Shown piece after piece: positions 34,177-43,240 of a DNA stretch of 64,000 nt (the first letter of the stretch is position 1; every line of letters starts with the position of its first letter). The stretch spans positions 3,286,001 to 3,350,000 of the forward strand of contig JADKAF010000001.1 of NCBI GenBank assembly GCA_016719295.1, given 5' to 3'. The notes beneath the pieces were generated by a model. It did not search any database and was not told where the DNA came from. It worked only from the letters and a program-made list of their open reading frames with translations. Origin of the DNA: Planctomycetota bacterium. GTDB lineage: Bacteria; Planctomycetota; UBA1135; JADKAF01. The translations under genes and the position numbers were made by a program.

Positions 34177-36126
34177 TCAGCCGATGATCGTGCGGATCGT
34201 GTCGGAGAGCGTCAGGACGATCGGATCGCCCGCGGCGCAGCCGCCGACGGCGCCGATGTCGATGCCCTGCGTGTAGATCGTGGCGCCGATCAGCAGCGGA
34301 TCGCACGGGATCGCGCCGCCGAAGGTCGCGCCGGGGAAGGTCGCGTCGAGGGTCGCGCCCAGGACGCAGCCGCCCGCGCAGATCGGGATGCCCAGCGGGA
34401 TGATGCCGAGGTTGATCAGGGGCAGGCCCTGCACCGGCGCCATCGTGAAGTTCGCCGAGCCACCGATGTTCGGGTTACCCGCCGCCGTGAGGCCCGTGCC
34501 ACCGCAGCCGGGGGAGACCGTCGTGAAGCTGCCGGCGCCCGTCGGAGCCGCGATGAGGTCGAACACGAAGCTGCCCGTGGCGCCGTTGTAGCCGCCGATC
34601 GCGATGTAGTAGGTCTGGCCGCCCGTCATCGCGACGCCGCTGACGCGCGAGAGCAGACCGCAAGAGTCGTCGTTGCAGGCGAGCTCGGTCAGCGCGCCGC
34701 AAGCGCCGCTGTGCACCGAGATCTTGGTGTCGAAGCTCGGGCTCGTGGCGCAGGTGTTGATCTCCACCGCCACGTTGCAGCTCGGCGTGTAGCTGAACCA
34801 GAGGTCGCTGTCGGTCGTGCCGCCGCAGGTGAAGGAGCCGGAGCTCGAAGCGCCGGCGTTGGAGAACGGACCGTTCAGGCCGGCCACCGCGGGGATCGCG
34901 CCCGTGCAGTCATCGTTCGTGATCACGACGACCTGGCGGGTCGACGTGCTCGCGCCGCACGCGTTGCTCGCGTTCAGCGTGACCGTGTAGGTGCCGCCCG
35001 TCGGATAGGTGAAGGACGGGTTCTGCTGCGCCGAGTCCGGGATGTTGTCGCCGTCGAAGTCCCAGCTCCACAGCGCCGGGCTACCCGTCGAGGTGTCGGT
35101 GAACTGACGCGAGAGCGCGCCCGTGCTCGCCACGGTGAAGCTCGCCGTGACGAGGAGCTGCGGATCGACCGTGATGAACTGGTTCTGCGTGATCGAAGAG
35201 GACGGATTCGAGGCGTCCGTGACAGTCAGCGAGACGTTGTAGCGGCCGCAGGTGTTGTAGGTGAACGCCGGGTTCTGCGCGTTCGAGTCGATGAGCGCGT
35301 CGCCGTCGAGGTCCCAGGCCCAGCTCGTGACGCCACCCGGATCCGAGCTGAAGGTCGTGTCGGTGAACTGGACGTTCAGCGGCGAGGGGCCGGAGGTCGG
35401 CGTCGCGCTGAAGTTGGCGTAGAGGCCCGCCGCCGGCGAGTAGTGGATGCGCACCACCGGCACGAACTCGCTATTCGAGAAGTTCCGCACGAGCGCGTCG
35501 GGGTCAGTGGTGTGGCCGTAGCGATTGCCGCGGTTCAGGCCGACTCCGGCCGAAGCCCCATCCAGGGAGGTCGCGAAGATCGGATTGGTGGTGCCGACGC
35601 CGGTCGCGGGCGTGCGGACCTGGATGATCAGGTCCTGGCCGAGGGTCGGGTCGTAGAGCACCGGATTCTGCCCGGTGATGACCAACTCACCCCAAGGGCT
35701 CGGCGTGGTGGAGCCTGCGCCTGCCACCGTCGTCACGCTGCCGCTGAAGAACGGCGTCGCCGGCTCCGCGCCACCCACCCAGTTCGCGGCGAAGGTCGCG
35801 TTCTGCGAAGCGAGCACGTAGTTGTTCACCGACGGACCGATGTGAACGCTGAGGTTCTGGTAGGTCACGGCGTTGCGAGTCGCGAGGCCGCCGTTCGCGC
35901 GCACCTCGATCGCGGTGATGCGGATCGGGAAGGTCTGCGCGAAGTTCGACGAGTCATAGACCCAGTGCCACTTGTGGCGGGCCGTGGCGCCGAAGGGGAA
36001 GCCCGAAGAGCTGTTCGCTTCGGTGGTATCGAAGCCCGAAGGCAGGGTCTGCGTCTGCGCCAGCGCGTCGGTCGCGCCGACGGTGAGCAGGCCCAGGAAG
36101 GCGGTCAGGGAAAGCAGGCTACGCAT
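34177..36126 (-). CDS. Secreted modular PKD protein, head B / tail gamma (paralogue 8 of 8)
   Basis: The 649-residue protein starts at the ATG at 36126 with a signal peptide ending TDALAQ. Head B is clear: TLPSGFDTTEANSSSGFPFG, HKWHWVYDSSNF, YDPTLGQDLIIQVRTPATG, NSEFVPVVRIHY. Two PKD domains (DLDGDALIDSN, DFDGDNIPDS), one PPC-like domain (CNDDSCGLLSR) and tail gamma follow. From the PKD domains to the end it is nearly the same as paralogue 7, in DNA as well as protein, while the first 215 residues are unrelated to it. It has its own strong terminator and probably its own promoter in the 334 nt upstream. Confidence 0.8.
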   Translation of the reverse strand: MRSLLSLTAFLGLLTVGATDALAQTQTLPSGFDTTEANSSSGFPFGATARHKWHWVYDSSNFAQTFPIRITAIEVRANGGLATRNAVTYQNLSVHIGPSVNNYVLASQNATFAANWVGGAEPATPFFSGSVTTVAGAGSTTPSPWGELVITGQNPVLYDPTLGQDLIIQVRTPATGVGTTNPIFATSLDGASAGVGLNRGNRYGHTTDPDALVRNFSNSEFVPVVRIHYSPAAGLYANFSATPTSGPSPLNVQFTDTTFSSDPGGVTSWAWDLDGDALIDSNAQNPAFTYNTCGRYNVSLTVTDASNPSSSITQNQFITVDPQLLVTASFTVASTGALSRQFTDTSTGSPALWSWDFDGDNIPDSAQQNPSFTYPTGGTYTVTLNASNACGASTSTRQVVVITNDDCTGAIPAVAGLNGPFSNAGASSSGSFTCGGTTDSDLWFSYTPSCNVAVEINTCATSPSFDTKISVHSGACGALTELACNDDSCGLLSRVSGVAMTGGQTYYIAIGGYNGATGSFVFDLIAAPTGAGSFTTVSPGCGGTGLTAAGNPNIGGSANFTMAPVQGLPLINLGIIPLGIPICAGGCVLGATLDATFPGATFGGAIPCDPLLIGATIYTQGIDIGAVGGCAAGDPIVLTLSDTIRTIIG

Positions 36127-36460
36127 GGAACGAACCTCGTGGGGGATGTGCCTGCTCGCCGGAACCAAATCAACTCGAGCGACGCCCCTCCCAGCCGGCG
36201 CAGGGCGTGAGTCAGCAGGAGAGCGAGCTCGAGTTTGCCGCGCGATGGGGCTCGGGGTCGTGCCGATCGATCGCGGGGATCTGAGACCAACGGTGCAGGT
36301 GACGGAACGAAACTTCGAGAAGACGAAGTGAACCCCACAGAAGGTTCCGCCTCCAACGCCGGGAAAATCCTTCGCTGCTGCTTCTCGCTCGATCCGCCGA
36401 GGTGGGCCGCCCCAGAGGCCGCATTTCAGCTCCGATAGGGCCGGATATCAGCGAGCGCGT
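36127..36460. other. Intergenic region without a recognisable gene
   Basis: The 334 nt between the start of paralogue 8 and the end of the RND gene hold the leader of paralogue 8 and the 3' side of the efflux operon. Short open frames here lack family signals and ribosome sites. I see no strong hairpin or clear promoter consensus. Confidence 0.5.
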
Positions 36461-39400
36461 CTACCCCGCCTCTGGCTCCGCCGCCAAGAGCTCCCGCTCG
36501 GAGCGCTTGCCGACCCAGCGCTCCCGCACCCCGATCACGAGGCTGAGCAGCAGAGGCACGAGAACCAAGGTGAAGATCGTCGAGACCAGTAGGCCCCCGA
36601 GCACCACCGCCCCGAGCCCGCGGTAGAGCTCCGAGCCCGAGCCGGGCATCAGCACCAGCGGCAAGAGGCCGCCGATCGAGGTGAACGAGCTCATGAAGAT
36701 CGGCCGCACGCGCGAGCGCACCGCTTCGGCGATCGCCTCGCGCATCGGGAGCGGCGGGCCGTCGTTCCCGCGGAGGTTCCTCAGGCTCTGGTCGACGAGC
36801 AGGATCGCGTTGTTCACCACGACGCCGATCAGGATCACGAAGCCCAGCATCGTCAGCACGTCGAGCGTCTGCACGGGCATGTAGCGATCGCTCTGGCTCC
36901 AGAGATGCACGAAGTGCAGCGCGAGGAAGCCGCCGAAGGTCGCGAGCGGCACGGAGAAGAGGATCACCAGCGGATAGACGAAGCTCTGGAACAGCACGCA
37001 CATCACCAGATAGACCACGAGGAGTGCGAGGAAGAGCGAGCTGCCGAGCGTGCCGAGCACCGAGCCATCGCCGAGCAGCGAGCGCTGCACCGACTCCAGC
37101 TTGCTCGCGGAGCCCGTGTAGCCGACCTCTACCCCCGCGGGGATCGCGCCGCTCGCGCGGAGCTCGTCGATCGAGGCCTCGACCTGCTGCAGCGCGGTCT
37201 GCAGCGGAACGCCGCGCGGCGGCGTGAGCTGCAAGGTGACCGCGCGCTGACGCGCGACGCGGTTGATCTGCGGCGGACCCGAGACGCGGCGCAGAGTGGC
37301 GAGCGAAGCGAGCGGCGCGATCTCTCCGGCAGCGGTGGCGATCGGCGTCTCGCCGAGCGCCGTCGGATCTTCGCTGCGGCTCGCCGCGTCCGCGATCAAG
37401 CTGAGGTCGATGGTCTCGCCGCCGAGCAGATACTCCCCCACCACCGCGCCATCGCCGCTCGCCTGCACGGCGAGCGCGAGATCGGCGGCGCTGAGGCCAG
37501 CTTCGGCGAGACGGAGATCATCTGGCCGCACCTCGAGCTCGGGGCTCGGCAGGTTGAAGTTGCTGGGTTCCGGCTGAATGCTGAAGGGGCCGAAAAGCTG
37601 CACCAAGCGCTGATAGAGCGCGCCCGCGCCGCCCGCGACCGTGGCCAGCTCGAGCCCGCGCACGTCGATCTTCACCGCTGTTCCGGTGCGTCCGCCGAGG
37701 CGGAAGAGCGGCACCTGGAACGCGAAGCCGAGGACCCCGGGAGCGATCTCCGCGCGCGAAGCGTGCTGGAAGAGCGGCTGCATGTCGACCGCCCGCTCGG
37801 GCTCGCGGCTCACGCCGCCCTGGAGGAGCGTGCCTTCCAAGGAGACGAGGAAGTAGTTCTCCAGCGGAGGCGGAACGACCGCGGGCCCCGGGCTCATCGT
37901 GCGGAGATCGAAGGTCGGCACGGGCTCCAGCTTGGCCTTCGCCTGCTCGTACGCGGTGGGGTCCTGCTCGCGCCCCGCGCGGAAGTACGGCGCCACCACC
38001 GCCTCCACGCGATCGGCGAGCGCCTCCTCTTGCGCCAGGTTGTAACCCGGCGGCGGGATCATGAGCCCGAGCATCAGATTGCGATTGCCGGTCGGCAGGT
38101 AGTCCGAGGGCGGCAGGAGCTCGATCGTCCCGACGACGGACACGGCGGTGAATCCGGCGATGATCGCGAGACGCGCGAGCACGCTCCCCGTGAGCGCGTG
38201 GATCGATGCGCCCAGCGCGCGCGGGAACTGGAGGAACGGCCAAGCGAGCCAGCGCAGCGGGGCGAGCAGCACATGCAGCAAGCCTTTGCGGCGTGGCTCG
38301 GGATGGAGCTCACGCTCGACGTCCTTCGCGCGCAGCCAATAGGCCGAGGCCGAAGGCACGACGGTGATCGCGACGAGCAAGCTGATCGTGACCGTGGCGC
38401 AGATCGCGAGCGAGATGTCGCGGAAGAGCTGCCCCGCTTCCTCCTCGACCGAGAGGATCGGGATGAACACGACGACCGTGGTCAAGGTCGAGGCGAGCAC
38501 GGCGAGCCCCACCTCGCGCGTGGCGTCGTAGGCCGCTTGCAGCGGGCGCTTCCCGCGCTCCAAGTGCTGGAAGATGTTCTCCAGCACGACGATCGCGTTG
38601 TCGACGACCATGCCGACGGCGAAGGCCATGCCGGCGAGCGAGATCACGTTCACCGTGCGGCCGAGCGCCACCATCGCGACGGCGGCGCCGACGATCGAGA
38701 TCGGGATCGCGAGGCCGATGATGAAGAGCGAGCGCGCGGAGCGCAGGAAGAGGAGCAGCACCGCCATCGCGAGCAAGCCCCCCTGCCAGATGTTGGCGTA
38801 GACGAGCGCCAGCGCGTCCTCGATGTAGACCGTCTGGTCATAGACCTGCACCAGCCGGAGCTCGCCGCGGAGCCCCATCTGCTTCGCGGCGACGTCGAGG
38901 AGACCGCCCGGCGCGTTCAGCTCGCGCAGGCGCTCCTGGAACGCATTCATGACCGTGATCAAGTTCGAGCCCACCTCGCGGTCGGCGTTCAGGGCGAGCA
39001 CCGGCTGCCCGAGCGAGCGAACGAAGGTGCGCGCTTCCTTGTAGTCCTGCACGACGGTCGCGACATCGCGCACGAAGACCGGCGAGCCGTCGACGTGCTT
39101 CACGACCGTGCTCTCGATCGTCCGCAGCTCGTCGTAGCGCCCCACCGTGCGCAGGCGCACGTCGAGCTTGCCTTCCTCCAGCTCGCCGCCCGAGAGGTTC
39201 AGGTTGCGCGCGCGCAGCGCCTGCGCGAGCTGCGCCAGCGTGACGCCGCGCTGCGCCAAGCGCACGGGATCGAAGCGCACCTGCACCTCGCGCTCGCGCC
39301 CGCCGAGCACGTTCACCTCGGAGATCCCCGGCACGCGCTCGATCATCGGCTTCACGCGATCCTCGAGGAAGTCGCCGAGGGTGCGGATGTCGACGCTGGG

Positions 39401-39841
39401 ATCGGTGCAGCCGAAGACGACCCAGGCGATGAAGTCCTGGTTCTCGGGATCGCTGGCCTCGATCACCGGCTCGTCGGCGTTGTCGGGATACTCCGGCACC
39501 TCGCGCAGCTTGTCGCTCACCTCGCGCAGCGCCGCGTCCTTCGGAGTCCCGACCTCGAACTGGAGACGGATCGTGCCGAGGTCCTGCTGCGAAGTGCTGG
39601 TGATCGCGCGCAGGCCCGAGAGGCTCTGCAGCTTCTCCTCCTGCTTGTCGACGACCTCCTGCTCGATCTCCTGCGGCGAGGCGCCCTCCCAGCGCGTCGT
39701 CACCGCGATGATCGTGTCCTCGACGTTGGGCGTGAGCTGGATCGGCAAGCGCCCGAGGGCGAGACCGCCGGCGAGGAGGAGCAGGAGCGTTCCCACGACA
39801 ACCGTCACCGGCTGCCGCACGCTGAGCTTCACGAGGTCCAT
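36461..39841 (-). CDS. RND efflux transporter, AcrB/HAE1-like inner membrane subunit
   Basis: The 1126-residue protein has the RND layout: a first helix (VTVVVGTLLLLLAGGLAL), a large periplasmic loop starting LPIQLTPNVEDTIIAVTT, helices 2-6, a second loop, helices 8-12. The conserved GMVVDNAIVVLENIFQHLE in helix 4 has Asp-Asn where many HAE1 pumps have Asp-Asp. The family exports hydrophobic compounds by proton antiport. It is longer than the usual 1030-1050 residues, partly from an insert near residues 500-550 (cytoplasmic linker) and in the second loop. It starts 4 nt after the adaptor stop and is the last gene of the operon. Confidence 0.92.
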   Translation of the reverse strand: MDLVKLSVRQPVTVVVGTLLLLLAGGLALGRLPIQLTPNVEDTIIAVTTRWEGASPQEIEQEVVDKQEEKLQSLSGLRAITSTSQQDLGTIRLQFEVGTPKDAALREVSDKLREVPEYPDNADEPVIEASDPENQDFIAWVVFGCTDPSVDIRTLGDFLEDRVKPMIERVPGISEVNVLGGREREVQVRFDPVRLAQRGVTLAQLAQALRARNLNLSGGELEEGKLDVRLRTVGRYDELRTIESTVVKHVDGSPVFVRDVATVVQDYKEARTFVRSLGQPVLALNADREVGSNLITVMNAFQERLRELNAPGGLLDVAAKQMGLRGELRLVQVYDQTVYIEDALALVYANIWQGGLLAMAVLLLFLRSARSLFIIGLAIPISIVGAAVAMVALGRTVNVISLAGMAFAVGMVVDNAIVVLENIFQHLERGKRPLQAAYDATREVGLAVLASTLTTVVVFIPILSVEEEAGQLFRDISLAICATVTISLLVAITVVPSASAYWLRAKDVERELHPEPRRKGLLHVLLAPLRWLAWPFLQFPRALGASIHALTGSVLARLAIIAGFTAVSVVGTIELLPPSDYLPTGNRNLMLGLMIPPPGYNLAQEEALADRVEAVVAPYFRAGREQDPTAYEQAKAKLEPVPTFDLRTMSPGPAVVPPPLENYFLVSLEGTLLQGGVSREPERAVDMQPLFQHASRAEIAPGVLGFAFQVPLFRLGGRTGTAVKIDVRGLELATVAGGAGALYQRLVQLFGPFSIQPEPSNFNLPSPELEVRPDDLRLAEAGLSAADLALAVQASGDGAVVGEYLLGGETIDLSLIADAASRSEDPTALGETPIATAAGEIAPLASLATLRRVSGPPQINRVARQRAVTLQLTPPRGVPLQTALQQVEASIDELRASGAIPAGVEVGYTGSASKLESVQRSLLGDGSVLGTLGSSLFLALLVVYLVMCVLFQSFVYPLVILFSVPLATFGGFLALHFVHLWSQSDRYMPVQTLDVLTMLGFVILIGVVVNNAILLVDQSLRNLRGNDGPPLPMREAIAEAVRSRVRPIFMSSFTSIGGLLPLVLMPGSGSELYRGLGAVVLGGLLVSTIFTLVLVPLLLSLVIGVRERWVGKRSERELLAAEPEAG

Positions 39842-39845
39842 CGTC

Positions 39846-41021
39846 TCAGCGGCTCCCCTTCGCAGGCTCGGTGATCGGGGCGAGAGGCGAGCCCGGGAAG
39901 AGGCGCTCGTTGCCTTCGACGACGACGAGATCGCCGGCGCGGAGCTCGCCGCTCTGCACCGCGATCCGCGCGCCGTGCGAGAAGAGCTTCTCGACGCGCA
40001 CGGGGGCCGCGATCGGCGGTGAACCGGCGCCGCTCGACCGCGCGACGTAGACGAAGAGCCCGACGTCGTTCCGCAGCACCGCGTCGAGCGAGACGGTGAG
40101 ATGCTCGGCGAGCTCGCCCGTGGGCACGAGTGCGCGCACCGACATCCCCGGCTTCAGCGCGCTCTTCTCGTTCGCGAGCGGCACGACGAGGGAGAAGGTG
40201 CGCGTCCGCGCATCGACCTGCGGCAGCGTGCGGTAGTCGCGCACGACCAGCTCGAGACCGAGCGCCGGGAGCACGACCTCGATCGCGGCCTCGCCGCTCG
40301 CGAGCGCGGAGGCCATGGCTTCGGGCACCTCGATCCACGCCTCCATCTCCGCATCGGAGAGGAGCTCGACGAGCGGGCTGCCCGCGGCGAGCCACTCGCC
40401 TTCCTCGGCCAGACGCTGCGCGACCACGCCGGAGAAGGGCGCCGAGACGCGGAGATCGGCGATGCGTTGCTCCAGGGTCGCTGCGCGCGCGTCGAGCAGA
40501 GCGAGCTGCTTCTCGGCGCGCGAGAGCGCGGCCTCCGAGCCGGCGATCTCGGCGAGCGCCTGCTGCACTTCCTGCTCGTGCGAGGAGCCGCGCGACTTCA
40601 GCGCCGTGAACGCTTGATGACGCCAGCGCGCGAGACCGAGCTCCGCCTGGCGCTCGCGGATCGCGGCATCGGCGACCTCGCGATCCGCCGCGAGCTCCGC
40701 GCGCTCGAGGCGCAGCAGGCGATCGTCGAGACGCGCGATGAGCGCCCCCTTCTCCACACGCCGTCCGACGCGCACGGGCAACTCGAGCACGAGCCCGGCC
40801 TCTCGACCGGCTACATGCGAGCGCTGCACGGCGCGCACCTCGCCCGTCGCGAAGTGCCGCGGCTGGAGCCGCTCGCTCTGCACGGCATCGACGCGCACCG
40901 CGGCGGGCGGCATCTGCGCGCGAAGCTCCGGCGCGAGCGCACCGGCGACGGCGCAGAGTGCCAGCGCGTGCGACACGCGAGCGACGCAGGAGGGATTCCG
41001 TTTCGAACGCATCGAGCTCAT
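39846..41021 (-). CDS. RND periplasmic adaptor (MFP/HlyD family)
   Basis: The 391-residue protein starts at the ATG at 41021, which overlaps the upstream NodT stop in an ATGA. A signal peptide ends PELRAQ. A beta-barrel/lipoyl half (GEVRAVQRSHVAGREAGLVL, GRRVEKGALIARLDDRLL), a helical hairpin and the second lipoyl half (LRVSAPFSGVVAQRLAEEGE) follow, then a barrel and membrane-proximal domain. Unlike many AcrA-type adaptors it lacks a lipobox. It bridges the RND pump and the NodT-type outer membrane channel encoded on either side. Confidence 0.88.
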   Translation of the reverse strand: MSSMRSKRNPSCVARVSHALALCAVAGALAPELRAQMPPAAVRVDAVQSERLQPRHFATGEVRAVQRSHVAGREAGLVLELPVRVGRRVEKGALIARLDDRLLRLERAELAADREVADAAIRERQAELGLARWRHQAFTALKSRGSSHEQEVQQALAEIAGSEAALSRAEKQLALLDARAATLEQRIADLRVSAPFSGVVAQRLAEEGEWLAAGSPLVELLSDAEMEAWIEVPEAMASALASGEAAIEVVLPALGLELVVRDYRTLPQVDARTRTFSLVVPLANEKSALKPGMSVRALVPTGELAEHLTVSLDAVLRNDVGLFVYVARSSGAGSPPIAAPVRVEKLFSHGARIAVQSGELRAGDLVVVEGNERLFPGSPLAPITEPAKGSR

Positions 41022-42529
41022 TCCTTCGCGCCGCTCGCGGCGGCCTCCGCTTCCCTGACTTGCTCTTCGCGCTCCGCGTACTCGAGCGGAGCCCCCGCGC
41101 GCTCCTCGACGCGCGCATCGAAACCACCGCCGAGCGCGAGGTAGAGCTCGACGCGGTTCTGCAGCACGGCGCGCCGCGAAGCGATGCGCGCGCTGTCGTT
41201 CACCAGCACACGCCGCCGCGCTTCCAGCACGAGGAGGAAGCCCTCGACGCCCTCGGCGTAGCGCGCCTCCGCGAGCCGCAGCGCTTCGCGTGCGCTCGCG
41301 ACCGCGGCCTCCAGGCGATCGACCTGCGCGCGCAGCGGCGCTTCGCGCGCGAGCGCGGTCTCGACCTCGGCATAGGCGCGCAGCAGCGCATCGGCGAAGC
41401 TCTCCAGCGCCTCTCTCGCGCGCGCATCCTCGAACTCGACGCGCGCTCGCAAGCGGCCGCCTTCGAAGATCGGCTGCACGACGTTCGCGCCGATCGACCA
41501 CACGCGGAAGTCGCCGTCGACCAGGTCCTCGAACTCTTCCGTCGCCGTGCCGCCGCTCGCCGTGAGCGCGAGGCGCGGATAGAGAGAAGCTCGCGCCGAT
41601 TCCCCGCGCGCGAGCTCCGCTTGCGCACGGCGCTCGGCGGCGACGAGATCGGGACGGCGATGCACGAGCTCCGCGGGCAAGCCCGCAGGAACCGGCGGCG
41701 GCAGCGCGGGGAGCTCCGTGCGCTCGGCGATCGCGCCTTGCGGATAACGCCCGAGCAGGATCTCGAGCTGACGCACGGCGGCGGCTTCTTGGCTGCGCCG
41801 CTGCGCGAGCAGCGCTTCGGCGGACGCGCGATCCGCTTCGGCGAGCGCGAGATCGACTTGCGGAGCCACGCCGAGCTCGGCGCGATCGCGAAGCTGCTGC
41901 TCGGTCTCGCGATACGCCTGCGCGGTCTCGTCCGCGAGCCGCGCCTGCTGGCGCGTCTCGATCACGGAGAACCACGCTTCTGCCACGAGCCCCGAGAGCG
42001 AGAGCGCCGCCGCGGACCAATCCGCCTCGGCAGCGGCTGCATCGGCGAGCGCGGCGCGCTCGAACGCACGCAAGCGCCCCCACACATCGAGCTCCCACGC
42101 GAGGTCGAGCGAGAGGTTCCAGTTCGTGATCGTGAAGTGGAAGGGATCATCGCCCGCGAACGGGAAGCCGAAGACGTTCTGACGTCCACGCTTGCCGCCG
42201 AGACCCGCGGAGGCCTGCGGCAGGAGATCGGCGCCCGCGATGCGCGCCGCGACCACGGCCGCTTCCACGCGGCTCGCCGCCGCGCGCAGATCGCGATTGG
42301 CGCGCAGCGCTTCGTCGAGCAGCGCCGAGAGCTCGGCGTCCTCGAAGCTCGCCCACCACGGCCCCTCGAGCACGCGCGCGCTCGCGAGCTCGGCCTGCCA
42401 CGCAGCCGGAGCATCGGGGCGATGCTCTTCGGGCTTCGGCGGCTCCGCCGTACAGCCGAGGAACGCGCCGAGAGGAAGGAGGGCGGCCAGCGCGCGTCGC
42501 GCGCGGAGGCGTATCGCGAGGCAGCTCAT
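41018..42529 (-). CDS. NodT-family outer membrane efflux lipoprotein (TolC superfamily)
   Basis: The 503-residue protein starts at the ATG at 42529, overlapping the TetR stop by ATGA. The signal ends in a lipobox (LLPLGAFLGC), as usual for NodT/OprM-type channels. Two repeats with long helices are seen (NRDLRAAASRVEAAVVAARI, LSLDLAWELDVWGRLRAFER, then PELVHRRPDLVAAERRAQAE and VVQPIFEGGRLRARVEFEDA). It forms the outer membrane exit duct for the pump encoded downstream. The C-terminus is charged and Ala-rich. Confidence 0.88.
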   Translation of the reverse strand: MSCLAIRLRARRALAALLPLGAFLGCTAEPPKPEEHRPDAPAAWQAELASARVLEGPWWASFEDAELSALLDEALRANRDLRAAASRVEAAVVAARIAGADLLPQASAGLGGKRGRQNVFGFPFAGDDPFHFTITNWNLSLDLAWELDVWGRLRAFERAALADAAAAEADWSAAALSLSGLVAEAWFSVIETRQQARLADETAQAYRETEQQLRDRAELGVAPQVDLALAEADRASAEALLAQRRSQEAAAVRQLEILLGRYPQGAIAERTELPALPPPVPAGLPAELVHRRPDLVAAERRAQAELARGESARASLYPRLALTASGGTATEEFEDLVDGDFRVWSIGANVVQPIFEGGRLRARVEFEDARAREALESFADALLRAYAEVETALAREAPLRAQVDRLEAAVASAREALRLAEARYAEGVEGFLLVLEARRRVLVNDSARIASRRAVLQNRVELYLALGGGFDARVEERAGAPLEYAEREEQVREAEAAASGAKE

Positions 42530-43176
42530 GAGCGCAGCTCCGCCGCGTGCAGCGCCGGGGCGGAGAGCCCAGCGCTCGCGAACGCGATGAGCTCCTCGCG
42601 GGCGCGCTCCAAGCTCACGCTCGGCACCCCGCCGCAGAGCCAGCTCACGTGCTCGCGGCAGGTCATCGAATGGAACATCGCGCCGACGAGGAAGTGCACG
42701 CGCCATGCGAGCGCCTCGCCGCGGAGCTCCGGCAGGGCCCGGGCGAGCAGGTCGACGAAGCGGCGGATCACGGGCTCGAAGGTTCGCCGGAGCCGGGCCG
42801 AGGCAGCCTCGCCGCTCTCCTGCAGGTAGCGGCCGACGAAGCGCAGGAAGCGCTCGCCCTCCTCGCCGCGCGCTGCGGGCGCCAGCGCGGGGCTGATGAA
42901 CGCATCGACGATGGAAGCGACCGTCGGCGCCGCGCCGGCCCGCGTCTCGAGCGCATCGAAGCGCCGCATGCGCTCGGCGTTCAGCGGCCCGAGGCGCCGC
43001 TCGAAGAGCGCCTCCACCATCTCGTCCTTGCCGCCGAAGTGATAGTGGATGGCAGCCGGATTGAGGCCCACATCACCGAGAATGCGGCGAAGAGACGTCG
43101 CGCCGAAGCCCTCGGCGGCGAAGAGCCGCTCGGCGGCATCGAGGATCTGGTCTTTGGTGTCGCGTGCGTCGCGCAT
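42526..43176 (-). CDS. TetR-family transcriptional regulator of the efflux operon
   Basis: With the ATG at 43176 the protein has 216 residues. It opens with MRDARDTKDQILDAAERLFA and the TetR helix-turn-helix (GFGATSLRRILGDVGLNPAA, then IHYHFGGKDEMV). The all-helical C-terminal half binds a ligand or dimerises. A longer form from ATG 43221 is possible; the shorter start has GGAG upstream and the usual distance to the first helix. It is the first gene of TetR-NodT-MFP-RND, all with 4-nt overlaps or a 4-nt gap, so it probably represses its own operon and is released by a pump substrate. Confidence 0.88.
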   Translation of the reverse strand: MRDARDTKDQILDAAERLFAAEGFGATSLRRILGDVGLNPAAIHYHFGGKDEMVEALFERRLGPLNAERMRRFDALETRAGAAPTVASIVDAFISPALAPAARGEEGERFLRFVGRYLQESGEAASARLRRTFEPVIRRFVDLLARALPELRGEALAWRVHFLVGAMFHSMTCREHVSWLCGGVPSVSLERAREELIAFASAGLSAPALHAAELRS

Positions 43177-43220
43177 CGGGCGCCGTCTCCATGGGGAGCG
43201 AGGGCGCCCAAATTCGCCCA

Positions 43221-43240
43221 TCAATCAGGCGATTCAATCA
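43221..43240 (-). promoter_or_regulatory. Candidate TetR operator (TCAATCA direct repeat)
   Basis: TCAATCA occurs at 43221-43227 and again at 43234-43240, 13 bp apart, with GGCGAT between. It lies 45-64 nt upstream of the TetR start at 43176, where an autoregulatory site would be expected, and overlaps the stop of the upstream gene. TetR sites are usually inverted repeats, so this is only a candidate. Confidence 0.3.

Noticed and set aside
17544..36126. Recurring direct repeats considered as a CRISPR or other short-spacer array
   Set aside because: The repeats are in-frame coding homology of PKD, PPC-like and tail domains with no constant short repeat or spacer pattern.
17094..36210. Long antisense frames over the PKD genes (for example 19998-22301 and 22310-24499)
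   Set aside because: Repetitive Arg/Val/Asp composition follows from the GC-rich codons of the sense genes; no start sites or domains.
36905..39874. Open frame of 989 codons opposite the RND pump gene
   Set aside because: His/Arg/Glu-rich shadow of a clear RND transporter on the other strand.
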